64,000 nt of DNA, taken from Gottschalkia purinilytica. GTDB lineage: Bacteria > Bacillota > Clostridia > Tissierellales > Gottschalkiaceae. Every line of letters starts with the position of its first letter. The first letter of the stretch is position 1. The translations under genes and the position numbers were made by a program. Positions 63,021 to 64,000 of this stretch are shown here, one piece after another. The notes under the pieces are model-generated. The model worked only from the letters and a program-made list of their open reading frames with translations, was not told the origin of the DNA and made no database searches. Where the stretch lies: NCBI RefSeq assembly GCF_001190785.1, contig NZ_LGSS01000003.1, positions 62,001-126,000 of the forward strand, read 5' to 3'.

Positions 63021-64000
63021 TTACTTATCATCATATTTAAGCACTGCTAGAAATGCTTCTTGAGGAACTTCTACGTTTCCTAGCTGTCTCATTCTCTTTT
63101 TACCCTCTTTTTGTTTTTCTAGTAGCTTTTTCTTTCTACTAATGTCTCCACCGTAGCATTTTGCCAGTACATCTTTTCTTAATGCTCTTACTGTTTCTCT
63201 TGCAATTACTTTTCCACCTACTGATGCTTGTATAGGTATTGCAAATTGATGTCTAGGTATAACATCCTTTAGCTTTTCTGCTATCATTCTTCCTCTTTCA
63301 TAAGCCTTATCTTGATGTACTATAACAGAGAATGCATCTACTAACTCTCCATTTATAACTATATCCATCTTTACTAAGCTTGATTTTTGATATCCTTTTA
63401 ATTCATAATCTAAAGATGCATATCCTTTTGTTTTTGATTTTAAAGCATCAAAAAAGTCATATATAACTTCATTCAAAGGAAGCTCATAGTTCATAGTAAC
63501 CCTGGTCTGTTCCATATACTCCATATCCTTGAAAGTTCCTCTTCTATTCTGACATAGCTCCATTATAGCTCCTACATAATCTGTTGGAGTCATTATAGAG
63601 ACATTTACAATAGGTTCTTCCATATATTCTATTTCCGTTAAAGGTGGTAGATTCGTAGGGTTTTGTAGCATTATCTCTTCCCCACTTTTTTTCATAATTC
63701 TATATATAACACTTGGTGCAGTAGTTATTATATTTAGATTAAATTCTCTTTCTAATCTTTCTTGAATTATTTCCATGTGTAATAGTCCTAAAAATCCACA
63801 TCTAAATCCAAATCCTAGGGCTACAGAGTTTTCAGCTTCAAACGTTAGTGACGCATCATTTACTTGCAATTTTTCTAAAGCTTCTCTTATGTTATTATAA
63901 TCTTCTCCTTCAGCAGGATAAATCCCACAATATACCATAGGAGTAACTTTCTTATATCCTGGTAATGGTTCACTTGTTGGATTATCTGCATCTGTTATTG
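63021..64000 (-). CDS. lepA: Elongation factor 4 (LepA), C-terminal part, cut by the window edge
   Basis: The open frame continues to the last base of the window. The visible 326 residues begin with [17 protein letters not shown], part of domain II, and include domains III and V with [20 protein letters not shown] and the LepA-specific C-terminal domain ending in [14 protein letters not shown] ([20 protein letters not shown]). The first half with the GTPase domain is outside. LepA back-translocates or remodels ribosomes. Confidence 0.96.
   Translation of the reverse strand, partial: ITDADNPTSEPLPGYKKVTPMVYCGIYPAEGEDYNNIREALEKLQVNDASLTFEAENSVALGFGFRCGFLGLLHMEIIQERLEREFNLNIITTAPSVIYRIMKKSGEEIMLQNPTNLPPLTEIEYMEEPIVNVSIMTPTDYVGAIMELCQNRRGTFKDMEYMEQTRVTMNYELPLNEVIYDFFDALKSKTKGYASLDYELKGYQKSSLVKMDIVINGELVDAFSVIVHQDKAYERGRMIAEKLKDVIPRHQFAIPIQASVGGKVIARETVRALRKDVLAKCYGGDISRKKKLLEKQKEGKKRMRQLGNVEVPQEAFLAVLKYDDK

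Overview
The window is AT-rich DNA of a low-GC Gram-positive bacterium, most likely an endospore-forming member of the class Clostridia. The evidence is the conserved block dnaG-rpoD, recO-yqzL-era, yqfC-yqfD-phoH-pgpH-ybeY and hrcA-grpE-dnaK-dnaJ-prmA-rsmE, the strong GGAGG ribosome sites, the sporulation proteins YqfC and YqfD, and a B-type RNase P RNA. Genus and species cannot be read from the sequence.

Left end (1-2280): three genes of uncertain ownership. They are a small one-helix protein, an unrecognised beta-rich protein on the minus strand, and a PgaB/IcaB-type polysaccharide deacetylase lipoprotein. The two plus-strand genes share nearly superimposable promoters in which a perfect Spo0A box sits 21 bp from TATAAT, so they may be sporulation-controlled host genes or prophage cargo.

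Prophage (about 2300-28819): an apparently complete siphovirus prophage of about 26.5 kb with an SPP1-like head module. Read leftward on the minus strand it runs: Cro-like regulator, excisionase-like HTH, AntA/KilAC antirepressor, small early genes, replication initiator, DnaB helicase, ArpU-like late regulator, TerS/TerL, portal, head morphogenesis, scaffold, capsid, connectors, tail tube, tail chaperones, tape measure, distal tail, tail endopeptidase, receptor-binding protein, XhlA-like protein, holin and amidase. The chaperone pair has a textbook A AAA AAG frameshift site. On the plus strand lie the lysogeny genes (tandem-HTH repressor, ImmA-like protease, tyrosine integrase) and a separate three-gene island at 19187-19767. 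The integrase gene abuts the terminator of rnpB. Both attachment sites remain undefined.

Host chromosome (28820-64000), almost all minus strand: rnpB, dgt, nif3, trmK, a HAD phosphatase, rpoD, dnaG, the PPDK regulator and yqzB/ccpN, glyS behind a glycine T-box, recO-yqzL-era-cdd, a DUF3048 lipoprotein, a CorC-type protein, a UdpK-PAP2 fusion, ybeY-pgpH-phoH-yqfD-yqfC, a cell-wall amidase, yqeY-rpsU, HIT, mtaB-rsmE-prmA, the CIRCE-controlled hrcA-grpE-dnaK-dnaJ operon, hemW, and the C-terminal part of lepA, which runs off the window. I see no CRISPR array, IS element, rRNA or tRNA gene, and no recognised anti-phage defence system.
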